From an uncultured Prevotellaceae bacterium (GTDB lineage Bacteria; Bacteroidota; Bacteroidia; Bacteroidales; Bacteroidaceae), in NCBI GenBank assembly GCA_900318795.1, contig ONLU01000020.1, forward strand, positions 1 through 57,823: DNA of 57,823 bases, written 5' to 3'. A program made the position numbers and the translations under genes. Numbering within the stretch: position 1 is the first letter of the stretch; every line of letters starts with the position of its first letter. Below are positions 22,155-31,489 of this stretch, piece by piece. Under the pieces are notes generated by a model, which worked only from the letters and a program-made list of their open reading frames with translations, had not been told where the DNA came from and searched no databases.

Positions 22155-23762
22155 ATGGCAAAGAAATTACTTTTGGGCGACGAGGCCATCGCATTGGGTG
22201 CCATACACGCAGGATTAAGCGGTGTATATGCCTATCCCGGCACGCCGTCAACGGAAATCACGGAGTTTATTCAAGGCAATCAGCTGGCACAGGAGCGTGG
22301 CATCCACAGCCGCTGGTCAACGAACGAAAAAACCGCCATGGAGGCCGCTTTGGGCATGTCGTTCATGGGTAAACGTGCATTGGTGTGCATGAAGCACGTT
22401 GGCTTAAATGTCTGCGCAGATCCGTTTGTCAACAGTGGCATGACTGGCGTCAACGGCGGGGTCATCGTTCTGGTAGCTGACGACCCCTCCATGCACTCTT
22501 CGCAGGACGAACAGGACTCACGCTTCTACGGAAAGTTCGCACTGATTCCTACTTTTGAGCCCAGCAACCAGCAAGAGGCATACGACATGATGGAGACAGC
22601 TTTCAGCTATTCGGAGAGCATCTGTCTGCCCGTGCTGATGCGCGTAACCACGCGCATGGCTCACTCACGTGCCGTGGTGCAGTGTGTTGATGAACCTCGT
22701 CAGCAAAACGCTCTCAACTACAATGCTGAAGCCAAGAACTGGGTGCTGCTGCCTGCTAATGCCCGTAAGCGGAATGACATTGTCACCGCCCAACAGGCTC
22801 AGTTGGAGCAGGATGCTGCCAAGTCTGCTTATAATAAATATGTAGAAGGCAGCGACAAGAAACTGGGCATATTGGCCAGCGGCATAGGCTACAACTATGT
22901 CACAGAGTGTTTCCCCAACGGCTGTCCCTACCCCATCCTGAAGATTTCGCAATATCCCCTACCCAAGCAACTGGTACGCCGTCTGATGGACGAATGCGAG
23001 GACGTGCTCATCGTCGAAGAGGGACAACCTTTCATTGAGGACATGGTTCGTGGCGTTTTCGACCTGAAGAATGTTCATGGCAAACTGGACGGCACATTAC
23101 CTCGCACAGGAGAACTGAATCCTGACATTGTCAAGAAAGCTCTCGGCATGGAGACAGACCAGTGCTTCGATCCGTGTGCTGATGTAGCGCCACGCCCCCC
23201 TGCACTTTGCCAGGGTTGTGGTCACCGCGACGTCTATGCTGCCCTGAACGAAGTACTGAAAGAGTATGAGAATCCACGTGTCTTCGGTGACATTGGCTGT
23301 TACACCTTAGGATTCCTGCCTCCTTACCGCGCTATCCATTCGTGTGTAGACATGGGGGCCAGCATCACCATGGCCAAAGGTGCCTCAGATGCAGGTCAGT
23401 GGCCTGCTGTAGCCATCATTGGCGACTCAACATTTACCCATAGTGGCATGACGGGTCTGCTGGATGCCATCAACGAGAATGCAGACATCACCGTCATCAT
23501 CAGCGACAACCTGACTACTGGCATGACGGGTGGACAGGATTCAGCCGGCACCAACAAGTTCGAGGCCATCTGCCGCGGACTGGGTCTGAGCGACGATCAC
23601 TTGAAGGTGGTTGTCCCCCTGCCAAAGAACATGCCTGAGATAACCCAGACCATCCGCGACGAAATCAACTATCACGGAACGTCGGTCATTATTCCACGAC
23701 GTGAGTGTATGCAGACCCTTCAGCGCCACCTCAAGCAGAAGAAGGCTGCAGAGAAAAAGTAA
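22155..23762 (+). CDS. iorA: Indolepyruvate:ferredoxin oxidoreductase, alpha subunit
   Basis: A 535-residue thiamine-pyrophosphate enzyme subunit. With IorB it interconverts arylpyruvates and arylacetyl-CoA plus CO2, using ferredoxin. The N-terminal pyrimidine-binding domain has GVYAYPGTPSTEITE, and the TPP-binding domain has CQGCGHRD at about 352 and GDS followed by a conserved Asn region near 424-460. The start at 22155 follows the promoter; an upstream in-frame start would overlap it. The protein ends at a Lys-rich helix (RHLKQKKAAEKK) and lacks the C-terminal two-[4Fe-4S] ferredoxin domain of archaeal IorA, so electrons must pass to a separate protein. First gene of the operon; iorB follows by 25 bases. 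Confidence 0.92.
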   Translation: MAKKLLLGDEAIALGAIHAGLSGVYAYPGTPSTEITEFIQGNQLAQERGIHSRWSTNEKTAMEAALGMSFMGKRALVCMKHVGLNVCADPFVNSGMTGVNGGVIVLVADDPSMHSSQDEQDSRFYGKFALIPTFEPSNQQEAYDMMETAFSYSESICLPVLMRVTTRMAHSRAVVQCVDEPRQQNALNYNAEAKNWVLLPANARKRNDIVTAQQAQLEQDAAKSAYNKYVEGSDKKLGILASGIGYNYVTECFPNGCPYPILKISQYPLPKQLVRRLMDECEDVLIVEEGQPFIEDMVRGVFDLKNVHGKLDGTLPRTGELNPDIVKKALGMETDQCFDPCADVAPRPPALCQGCGHRDVYAALNEVLKEYENPRVFGDIGCYTLGFLPPYRAIHSCVDMGASITMAKGASDAGQWPAVAIIGDSTFTHSGMTGLLDAINENADITVIISDNLTTGMTGGQDSAGTNKFEAICRGLGLSDDHLKVVVPLPKNMPEITQTIRDEINYHGTSVIIPRRECMQTLQRHLKQKKAAEKK

Positions 23763-23787
23763 AATGGTAAAAAAGTAAAGAAGTAAA

Positions 23788-24357
23788 ATGAAGACAGACA
23801 TTATACTTTGTGGCGTAGGAGGACAAGGCATTCTCTCTATCGCAACCATCATTGGCGAAGCCGCCATGAATGAGAACCTATACATCAAGCAAGCAGAAGT
23901 ACACGGCATGAGCCAGCGAGGCGGTGACGTACAGTCAAACTTACGTATCTCGTCTGAGCCCATTGCCAGCGACCTTATCGCCAAAGGTGCTGCAGACGTT
24001 ATCATCTCCATGGAACCTATGGAGGCATTGCGCTATCTGCCCTTCCTGAAGAAGGACGGATGGATCATCACTTCTTCCACCCCCTTTGTCAACATTCCCA
24101 ACTATCCGGACATAGAGATCATCAAGGCAGACCTGAAGAAACAGCCTCACGTCGTCATGCTTGACATTGAACAGGAAGCAAAGGACAATGGTGTTCCGCG
24201 CTCTGCCAATGTCATCCTGTTAGGAGCAGCCCAGAAGGCGCTGGGCATTGAGTACAACAAACTGGAAGATGCCATTCGTCGTGTATTCGGACGCAAAGGC
24301 GAGGCCATTGTAGAAGCTAATATCAAAGCACTGGCTATTGGTGCCACCAACAGCTAA
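23788..24357 (+). CDS. iorB: Indolepyruvate:ferredoxin oxidoreductase, beta subunit
   Basis: A 189-residue gamma-type domain of the 2-oxoacid:ferredoxin oxidoreductase family, which binds CoA. It begins DIILCGVGGQGILS, the family's glycine-rich opening, followed by the AEVHGMSQRGGDVQSNLR motif, where SQRGG is typical for IorB. It forms the heterodimer with IorA. Length is usual. The 25-base spacer before it consists of GGTAAAAAAGTAAAG-like words. Confidence 0.94.
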   Translation: MKTDIILCGVGGQGILSIATIIGEAAMNENLYIKQAEVHGMSQRGGDVQSNLRISSEPIASDLIAKGAADVIISMEPMEALRYLPFLKKDGWIITSSTPFVNIPNYPDIEIIKADLKKQPHVVMLDIEQEAKDNGVPRSANVILLGAAQKALGIEYNKLEDAIRRVFGRKGEAIVEANIKALAIGATNS

Positions 24358-24371
24358 GGAGTAAGGATATA

Positions 24372-25688
24372 ATGAAGATGATGAAAGAGACTCCCATCAA
24401 GAAGGAAATTGTTGACAAACTGATTGCCCAGCTTGGCATTCAGGACTTTTCCAAAGCTACCATTCGCGAAGTGAAGCAGGTAGCGGCTATGGCAGAAAAA
24501 GAGAGTGGCGTAGAGTTTATCAAAATGGAGATGGGCATTCCAGGGCTGCCTGCTGCACAAGTGGGTGTCGACGCACAGGTGAAAGCCTTGCAGAGCGGTA
24601 TTGCACACTCCTATCCTGACATACAAGGCTACCCCGAACTGAAGAAGCAGGCATCGCGTTTTGTCAAAGCATTCATTAATGTTGACATTGCCCCAGAAGC
24701 TTGTGTACCTGTCAGTGGTTCTATGCAGGGAACCTTTGCTTCATTCCTGACCTGTTCACAGGCAGACAAGCAGAAAGACACCGTCCTGTTCATCGACCCC
24801 GGATTCCCTGTGCAGAAGATGCAGCTTCAGGTACAAGGAGTGAAGTATGAGACTTTCGATGTCTACGACTTCCGAGGCGACAAGCTACGTCCCAAGCTGG
24901 AGAGCTATCTCAGCAAGGGCAACATCTGCACCATCGTCTACTCCAACCCCAACAATCCTGCATGGATTTGCATGACGGAAGAGGAACTGAAGACCATCGG
25001 TGAACTGGCCACCCAATATGATGTCATCATCATGGAAGACCTTGCCTACTTCGCCATGGACTTCCGCCAAGACCTCAGCAAACCGTTCGAGGCACCCTAT
25101 CAGCCATCTGTAGCCCACTATACAGACAACTACATCCTGCTCATCTCCGGTTCCAAGGCATTCAGCTATGCCGGTGAGCGCATCGGTGTGACGTGCATCT
25201 CGGACAAGCTGTTCCATCGCCACTATGCCGACCTCAGTGCCCGCTATGAGGGCCTGCCTTTTGGATTGGTATTCTCCACCCGTATGCTCTATGCACTTTC
25301 CAGCGGTACCAGCCACTCAGCACAATATGCCTTGGCTGCCATGCTGAAGGCTGCCAGCGACGGAGAATACAACTTCCGCAACGAGGTAAAGGTGTACGGC
25401 GAACGGGCTCACAAACTGAAGGAGATTTTCCAGCGTCACGGTTTCCATATTGTCTACGACCGCGACCTTGACAAACCGATTGCCGACGGATTCTACTTTA
25501 CCATCGGATACAAACAGATGACAAGCGGCGAGCTGGCCAAAGAACTGATGTACTATGGTGTATCAGCCATCTGCCTGATTACTACAGGCTCACACCAAGA
25601 AGGCTTACGCGTATGTACCTCATTTATAGAGGATCACCAGTACCAACAGTTGGATGAACGCATGAGCATCTTCGAAAAGAACAATTGA
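24372..25688 (+). CDS. PLP-dependent aminotransferase (class I/II), probable aromatic aminotransferase
   Basis: A 438-residue fold-type I aminotransferase. The PLP lysine is K262 in SGSKAFSYAGERIG, preceded by the SNPNNPAW and MEDLAYFAMD motifs that hold the cofactor ring and its nitrogen. Its place after iorAB suggests it links arylpyruvates with Phe, Tyr or Trp. The ACT protein at the end of the operon fits an aromatic amino acid link, but specificity is not visible in the sequence. It is 14 bases after iorB. Confidence 0.85.
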   Translation: MKMMKETPIKKEIVDKLIAQLGIQDFSKATIREVKQVAAMAEKESGVEFIKMEMGIPGLPAAQVGVDAQVKALQSGIAHSYPDIQGYPELKKQASRFVKAFINVDIAPEACVPVSGSMQGTFASFLTCSQADKQKDTVLFIDPGFPVQKMQLQVQGVKYETFDVYDFRGDKLRPKLESYLSKGNICTIVYSNPNNPAWICMTEEELKTIGELATQYDVIIMEDLAYFAMDFRQDLSKPFEAPYQPSVAHYTDNYILLISGSKAFSYAGERIGVTCISDKLFHRHYADLSARYEGLPFGLVFSTRMLYALSSGTSHSAQYALAAMLKAASDGEYNFRNEVKVYGERAHKLKEIFQRHGFHIVYDRDLDKPIADGFYFTIGYKQMTSGELAKELMYYGVSAICLITTGSHQEGLRVCTSFIEDHQYQQLDERMSIFEKNN

Positions 25689-25720
25689 CTATACAACTAA
25701 CACGACTAACAAACAAGACC

Positions 25721-26812
25721 ATGCAAAAGGAACATTTTATCTTAGGGACACTAGCCACCCTGATGGCTGTGTTCAGCAGCACTGCTGCGATGGGACAATC
25801 GGAGTCAGCCAGCGACTTTGACTGGCTGAAAGATGTCACTGAACGAATCCAGCTCCATGGATATGCCCAAGGCGGATTCGACTATACCCACCAAGGGGGA
25901 GAGGACAAAGCAAACTTCAATCTGAAGCGCGTCCTCTTTTGGACCAACGCGCAGATTACTGACCGTTGGTCGTTCCTATTTATGCACGACTTCTCCAGCG
26001 TAGTGCAAGAGTACTATACTGACTTCCGCATTACCAACAACAAGGCATTGACCGTTCGTTTGGGACAATTCAAAAACGGCGTATCACTGGAGAATCCACT
26101 CTCGCCTACCTCGATGGAGGCGATTGACGTCTATTCAGAAGCAGTCACCTTCCTTACCGGCTGTGGAAGCGACCCACTGATGGGTGTACAATACGGTCGT
26201 GACCTGGGACTGGCTCTCTTTGGAGAAACCAACAACGGCAAGCTGCGCTACGAGGCACAAGTAATGAACGGACAAGGTATCAACAAGAAAGACGGCAACA
26301 AAGAGAAAGACTTCATTGCCCGTCTGGAATACCGCCCAGTAAAAAGCCTCAACCTAATAGCTACAGGACAGATAGGACGAGGTCACGCCATCAAAGAATC
26401 GCTTTATAATCCTGACATCAAGGAGGGCGACAACTACAAGCGTAACCGTTGGACCGTTGGTTTCGACTACAAGTCTGCAAACTTGAATATGCATGGCGAA
26501 TATCTGGAAGGCAAGGACGGCTGTGCTACCAGCCGTGGCGCCTACGTGACAGGCAACATACCCGTAGCCAAAGGACTCGACATCATAGGTTCTTACGACT
26601 TCTTCAACTTTAACACCTCGCTGGGCATGGATCAACACAAGGCTATCGCCGGCTTTCAGTACTGGTTCTACAAAAAATGCCGCTTCCAAGTGCAGTATGT
26701 CTACAAGAGTGCATACACTCAGGGAGGGCAGTTCATCCATGGTGCCAACCATGCCATCCTGGCACAAGTGCAGGTTCGACTCGACTATGTCGGAAAGAAA
26801 AGTAAACAATAA
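25721..26812 (+). CDS. Outer-membrane porin of the OprO/OprP-like family
   Basis: A 363-residue outer-membrane beta-barrel: a signal peptide (about 1-25, ending AAMGQ) is followed by alternating strands such as QLHGYAQGGFDYTHQ, KRVLFWTNAQITDRWSF and closing strands to VQVRLDYVG. It resembles phosphate-selective porin O/P family proteins of Bacteroidota, which often serve other anions. In an operon for arylacetate metabolism an uptake channel for aromatic carboxylates is a reasonable guess, not shown by sequence. I chose the ATG at 25721, giving a good signal peptide; the frame extends upstream into the aminotransferase end. Confidence 0.78.
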   Translation: MQKEHFILGTLATLMAVFSSTAAMGQSESASDFDWLKDVTERIQLHGYAQGGFDYTHQGGEDKANFNLKRVLFWTNAQITDRWSFLFMHDFSSVVQEYYTDFRITNNKALTVRLGQFKNGVSLENPLSPTSMEAIDVYSEAVTFLTGCGSDPLMGVQYGRDLGLALFGETNNGKLRYEAQVMNGQGINKKDGNKEKDFIARLEYRPVKSLNLIATGQIGRGHAIKESLYNPDIKEGDNYKRNRWTVGFDYKSANLNMHGEYLEGKDGCATSRGAYVTGNIPVAKGLDIIGSYDFFNFNTSLGMDQHKAIAGFQYWFYKKCRFQVQYVYKSAYTQGGQFIHGANHAILAQVQVRLDYVGKKSKQ

Positions 26813-26843
26813 ATCGTCAATCGTTAAATTGTAAACTACCATT

Positions 26844-28367
26844 ATGATTATCAAGATACTTTTAACCATTATATTCTTTGCTGTCATGCTGGGTGTCGGT
26901 CTTTATAGCCGCAAACAGGCTGCCAGCGTTGACGGATTTGTGTTGGGTGGACGCTCTGTTGGTCCGTGGCTGACTGCTTTTGCCTATGGTACTTCCTATT
27001 TCTCGGCTGTTGTCTTTGTTGGCTATGCTGGTCAGTTTGGATGGAAATACGGTATTTCATCCACGTGGATAGGTATCGGCAATGCCATCATCGGCTCCTT
27101 GCTGGCATGGATTCTGTTAGGTCGGCGAACCAAACTGATGACGCAACACATTGAGAGCCGTACCATGCCCGACTTTTTCGGCACACGTTTCCAAGACCAA
27201 GGACTACGCGTTGCTGCCAGCGTCATCGCCTTCGTATTCCTTATTCCCTACACGGCTGGTGTCTACAAAGGCATCTCCACACTGTTTGAGATGGGCTTTG
27301 GCATTCCCTATGAGTATTGTGTCATCATCATGGCCATCCTGACTGCCGTCTATGTCATCCTGGGCGGATATAAGGCCACTGCCATGAACGACTTCATACA
27401 GGGCATCATCATGCTCTTCGGTATAGTAACAGTCATTGCTGTCGTCCTCAACTCACAGGGCGGCTTGTCTGTAGCCATAGAGAAGATGGCCTCATTACCG
27501 TCTGATACTGACCCTTCCGTCAATGGCGCCTTTGCAGACCTTTTTGGCCCCGACCCTTGGAATCTGCTGGGTGTTGTCATCTTGACTTCACTAGGTACAT
27601 GGGGATTGCCACAGATGGTGGGCAAGTTCTATAGCATCACTGACGAGAGCGCCATCAAGCGAGGCACTATCATCTCAACCATCTTTGCCCTAATTGTGGC
27701 TGGTGGTTGCTACTTCCTAGGCGGCTTTGGGCGTTTGTTCGGCATGCCACCTACATTGCCTAATGGTCATCTGGCATTCGATAGCATCGTTCCCTCTATG
27801 CTGGTCACATTACCAGACGCTATCATCGCACTGGTGGTACTGCTGGTACTTTCTGCCTCCATGTCAACATTGGCATCGCTGGTACTGACATCATCGTCCA
27901 CCATGACCCTCGACCTTATCTATCGCGACAAGAAGTCGCTGCCTGGGGAGGTTGAAGAAGGCACCATTGATGACATCGTCTCAGAAAAGATAGAGCGTCG
28001 CAAGGTAGTTGTCATGCGCGTACTGATTGTGTTCTTCATCGTCATCTCGCTGCTGATTGCTCTCAATCCACCCACGTTTATTGCCCAGCTGATGGGAATC
28101 TCTTGGGGTGCTTTAGCAGGTGCTTTCCTGGCTCCTTTCATGATGGGGCTCTACTGGCGTGGGGTCACAACAGCCTCTGTCTGGGCCTGCTTCATCTGGG
28201 GTGTGGGCATCACGGTGGTCAACATGCTATTGGGCAATCCCATCAATCCTATCAACTGTGGAGCCATCGCTATGGTGGGCGGCTTCCCTGTGGTTTGGCT
28301 GGTAAGCCTTCTCTCGCCGAAGATGAAACATGACATCGTCAACAACATCTTCAAATGCTATGAATAA
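26844..28367 (+). CDS. Sodium:solute symporter (SSS family)
   Basis: A 507-residue inner-membrane protein with about 13 hydrophobic segments of the SSS/LeuT-like family. Typical features are the first helix followed by VDGFVLGGRSVGPWLTA, the GYKATAMNDFIQGIIM stretch of the core bundle and TSLGTWGLPQMVGKFY with the conserved LPQ-like motif. It would import a small solute with Na+. The operon setting points to an aryl carboxylate as substrate, an inference. It follows the porin by 31 bases, so outer and inner membrane transport are encoded side by side. Confidence 0.9.
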   Translation: MIIKILLTIIFFAVMLGVGLYSRKQAASVDGFVLGGRSVGPWLTAFAYGTSYFSAVVFVGYAGQFGWKYGISSTWIGIGNAIIGSLLAWILLGRRTKLMTQHIESRTMPDFFGTRFQDQGLRVAASVIAFVFLIPYTAGVYKGISTLFEMGFGIPYEYCVIIMAILTAVYVILGGYKATAMNDFIQGIIMLFGIVTVIAVVLNSQGGLSVAIEKMASLPSDTDPSVNGAFADLFGPDPWNLLGVVILTSLGTWGLPQMVGKFYSITDESAIKRGTIISTIFALIVAGGCYFLGGFGRLFGMPPTLPNGHLAFDSIVPSMLVTLPDAIIALVVLLVLSASMSTLASLVLTSSSTMTLDLIYRDKKSLPGEVEEGTIDDIVSEKIERRKVVVMRVLIVFFIVISLLIALNPPTFIAQLMGISWGALAGAFLAPFMMGLYWRGVTTASVWACFIWGVGITVVNMLLGNPINPINCGAIAMVGGFPVVWLVSLLSPKMKHDIVNNIFKCYE

Positions 28368-28396
28368 TAAGTATAACTAGTAAACAACCAACAACT

Positions 28397-29704
28397 ATGA
28401 TTTGGAATCCTAACAAAGAATGTATGAGCCGCGACGAGAGGAGCGAGCTACAAGGAAAACGACTTCGCAGAATTGTAAAATACGTCTATCACCACGTACC
28501 GTTCTATCGTAACAAGATGCAGGAACTGGACCTCCGTCCTGACGATATACAAACCATTGAGGACATTCAAAAGTTGCCTTTCACTACGAAGAAGGACTTG
28601 CGCGACAACTATCCCTTCGGACTTCAGGCAGCACCTCAGAGTGAGATTATCCGTATTCATGCCTCCAGTGGCACGACTGGCAACCCTACCATCGTGGGAT
28701 ATACCCGCAAGGACATCGGCGTATGGAGCGAGTGTATGGCACGCTGTCTGACAGCCTTTGGCGTTACACGTGATGACATTTTCTCCGTATCTTATGGCTA
28801 TGGCTTGTTCACAGGAGGATTAGGTGCGCACTATGGTGTGGAACACATTGGTGCTTCTGTAGTACCTGCCTCAACGGGTAACACCGAAAAGCACCTGAAA
28901 CTCATTCGAGACCTTGGAATAACAGGTATTGCCTGCACCCCGTCGTATGCCCTCTATTTGGCTGAAACCATGGATAAGATGGGCATCACGAAAGACCAGA
29001 TCAAATTACGCGTAGGTGCCTTTGGTGCCGAGCCATGGACTGAGCAGATGCGTCAGGAGATTCAGGAACGTCTGGGGCTGAAGGGCTACAACATCTACGG
29101 CCTCTCTGAGGTCATGGGTCCCTCGGTCAGTTACGAGTGTCAGATGCAGCACGGCAGCCACATCAACGAAGACCACTTCTATCCCGAGATTATCAATCCT
29201 ACGACACTGGAGCCCCTGCCCAACGGACAAACGGGCGAGCTGGTGTTTACCACTCTGACCAAGGAGGGCATGCCCGTGCTACGCTACCGCACCCGTGACC
29301 TCTGCCACTTGATGGATGGCCCATGCGACTGCGGACGTACCAACATCCGTATGGGACGCATCGAAGGACGTTCAGACGACATGCTCATCATCCGTGGTAT
29401 CAATGTATTCCCCTCACAGGTGGAAAGCGTTGTTCTCTCGATGCCAGAATTTGCGCCCCGCTACATGCTCATCGTCGACCGTGTCAACAACCTCGACACG
29501 CTACAGGTACAGGTGGAGATACGTCAAGAGCACTTTACTGGCATCTTCGATACTCCTGCCGCTGTTGACGCACTGGAGAAGAAGCTGGCCAACAAGCTCA
29601 AGAGTGTGCTCAGCATCGTTGCCAAGGTACAACTGAAGGCGCCCAACACCATTGAGCGCAGCCAAGGCAAGAGCGCACATGTGATAGACAATCGTAAACT
29701 ATAA
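28397..29704 (+). CDS. paaK: Phenylacetate-CoA ligase (first copy)
   Basis: A 435-residue adenylate-forming enzyme of the PaaK family that activates arylacetates to their CoA esters with ATP. The phosphate-binding loop is SSGTTGNP (90-97). GAEPWTEQMR and YNIYGLSEVMGPSVS lie in the substrate region, YRTRDLC and GRSDDMLIIRGINVFPSQVE in the hinge and C-terminal domain. A CxCxR-like DCGRTNIR stretch is common in the family. It lies 29 bases after the symporter and eight bases before a second paralogue. Confidence 0.93.
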   Translation: MIWNPNKECMSRDERSELQGKRLRRIVKYVYHHVPFYRNKMQELDLRPDDIQTIEDIQKLPFTTKKDLRDNYPFGLQAAPQSEIIRIHASSGTTGNPTIVGYTRKDIGVWSECMARCLTAFGVTRDDIFSVSYGYGLFTGGLGAHYGVEHIGASVVPASTGNTEKHLKLIRDLGITGIACTPSYALYLAETMDKMGITKDQIKLRVGAFGAEPWTEQMRQEIQERLGLKGYNIYGLSEVMGPSVSYECQMQHGSHINEDHFYPEIINPTTLEPLPNGQTGELVFTTLTKEGMPVLRYRTRDLCHLMDGPCDCGRTNIRMGRIEGRSDDMLIIRGINVFPSQVESVVLSMPEFAPRYMLIVDRVNNLDTLQVQVEIRQEHFTGIFDTPAAVDALEKKLANKLKSVLSIVAKVQLKAPNTIERSQGKSAHVIDNRKL

Positions 29705-29712
29705 ATAACACT

Positions 29713-31023
29713 ATGAACAATTCACGCTATTTTAATCCGGAATTCGAGACCATGAGTCGCGAGCAGATCGAAGCACTCCAGTTGGAGCGTCTTCAGAAAA
29801 CAGTTCGCCACTGCATGAACAACGAGTTCTATCAGAAAAAATTCAAAGAAGCAGGCATCACGCCTGATGACATTAAGACACTGGCAGATGTACGTAAGCT
29901 GCCTTTCACCACGAAACAGGACCTGCGCGAAACCTACCCCTTTGGCATGTCGTGCGTGCCCTTACGCGACTGTGTGCGCCTGCACTCTTCTAGTGGTACT
30001 ACTGGTAACCCTACTGTCATCCTGCACACGCAGAAGGACCTAGACGAGTGGGCCAATCAGGTAGCCCGCAACCTGTGGATGGTGGGCTGCCGTCCTGAGG
30101 ATGTGTTCCAGAACACTTCCGGCTACGGTATGTTCACGGGTGGACTAGGGTTCCAGTATGGTGCCGAGCGCTTAGGCATGCTCACCATTCCTGCCGCCGC
30201 CGGCAACACGTTGCGACAAATCAAGTTCATCAAGGATTTTGGCACCACCGTCATCCATGCCATCCCCTCATACGTCACCCGACTCTACGAGGTGATGGAA
30301 CAGACGGGTGTCAATCCACGCAAAGACACTAAATTGAAGGTACTTGCCATCGGTGCCGAACCCCATTCGGAGGAGCAGCGCCAGCGCATCGAGCAGATGA
30401 TGGGTGTCAAGGCCTACAACTCGTTCGGCATGTCTGAGATGTGCGGTCCTGGTGTCGGCTTCGAGTGCCCTGAGCAGAACGGCCTGCACTTCTGGGAAGA
30501 CTATTACATTGTTGAGATTGTAGACCCCGAGACATTAGAGCCGGTGCCCGATGGTGAGATTGGCGAACTGGTGCTCACCTCGCTCTGCCGCGAGGCCATG
30601 CCCCTGCTGCGCTATCGCACCCGCGACCTCACACGCGTGCTGGGCCGCACCTGTCCCTGTGGCCGCAACCACGTACGTATTGACCGTATGAAGGGCCGTT
30701 CGGACGATATGATGGTGCTGCGCGGTGTCAACATCTTCCCCATCCAGATTGAGAAGATACTGATGCAGTTCCCTGAACTGGGCAACAACTATCTCATTAC
30801 GCTCGTGACCCGTGAGGACAATGACTTCATGAACCTCGATGTGGAACTGGCACAGCCTACTGATGACTATGCAGCCCTGCAGGCTCTGGAGCGCGAGATC
30901 AAGCGTCGTCTGAAGGACGAGATTCTGCTCACGCCCAACATCCGCCTTGTGCCTCAGGGCACATTGCCCGTCAGCGAAGGCAAGGCAGTCCGCGTCGTCG
31001 ACAAGCGAAAAGTTTATCAATAA
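29713..31023 (+). CDS. paaK: Phenylacetate-CoA ligase (second copy)
   Basis: A 436-residue paralogue of the preceding ligase with the same motifs: SSGTTGNP (93-100), GAEPHSEEQR, YNSFGMSEMCGPGVG, YRTRDLT and GRSDDMMVLRGVNIFPIQIE. Substrate-region differences from the first copy (for example FGMSEMCG against YGLSEVMG, and TSGYGMF against SYGYGLF) suggest different aryl substrates, such as phenylacetate against indoleacetate or hydroxyphenylacetate. That is a hypothesis. The eight-base spacing indicates a tandem duplication kept within one operon. Confidence 0.93.
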   Translation: MNNSRYFNPEFETMSREQIEALQLERLQKTVRHCMNNEFYQKKFKEAGITPDDIKTLADVRKLPFTTKQDLRETYPFGMSCVPLRDCVRLHSSSGTTGNPTVILHTQKDLDEWANQVARNLWMVGCRPEDVFQNTSGYGMFTGGLGFQYGAERLGMLTIPAAAGNTLRQIKFIKDFGTTVIHAIPSYVTRLYEVMEQTGVNPRKDTKLKVLAIGAEPHSEEQRQRIEQMMGVKAYNSFGMSEMCGPGVGFECPEQNGLHFWEDYYIVEIVDPETLEPVPDGEIGELVLTSLCREAMPLLRYRTRDLTRVLGRTCPCGRNHVRIDRMKGRSDDMMVLRGVNIFPIQIEKILMQFPELGNNYLITLVTREDNDFMNLDVELAQPTDDYAALQALEREIKRRLKDEILLTPNIRLVPQGTLPVSEGKAVRVVDKRKVYQ

Positions 31024-31056
31024 ATAAAAATCATTAATTACTAAATTGTAAATATC

Positions 31057-31485
31057 ATGACTATCAATCAACTTTCTATCTTTATCGAGAACCGTTCGGG
31101 CACGCTCATCAAGGTGCTTCAGGTTCTTAAACAGGCTGGTATCCAAATTGTTGCTTCAACAATTGCCGACACAGCAGAGTATGGTATCTATCGTCTCATT
31201 TGCAGTGAACCTCTTCGTGCCTACGAGGAGCTGAAAAAGAATGGCGTAGCTGTTGCACAAAGCAATGTCTTCGCCCTTGAACTCGATGACGTACCTGGTC
31301 GTGCAGCCGATGCCGTTGAGACCTTCTCCCAAGCAGGCATCTCCATCGCCTACATGTACACCTTCCTGCTTAATGGCAAGGGCATCATGATATTCCGTAC
31401 GGAGAACGCAGAAGAGGCCGAAAAGGTCATCATCAACAACAAACTGAAATATATTGAGGAGCCAGACCTCTCGAAACTGGCATAA
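31057..31485 (+). CDS. Double ACT-domain protein
   Basis: A 142-residue protein made of two ACT domains (about 1-68 and 70-142) with the beta-alpha-beta start LSIFIENRSGTLIKVLQVL and the second VFALELDDVPGRAADAVETF, each with the conserved glycine of the ligand-binding turn. ACT domains bind amino acids, and stand-alone double-ACT proteins of this type are often encoded next to PaaK and IorAB. It has no enzyme or DNA-binding part. It may sense an aromatic amino acid and act on a partner enzyme. Last gene of the operon, followed at once by a strong terminator. Confidence 0.88.
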   Translation: MTINQLSIFIENRSGTLIKVLQVLKQAGIQIVASTIADTAEYGIYRLICSEPLRAYEELKKNGVAVAQSNVFALELDDVPGRAADAVETFSQAGISIAYMYTFLLNGKGIMIFRTENAEEAEKVIINNKLKYIEEPDLSKLA

Positions 31486-31489
31486 CACT

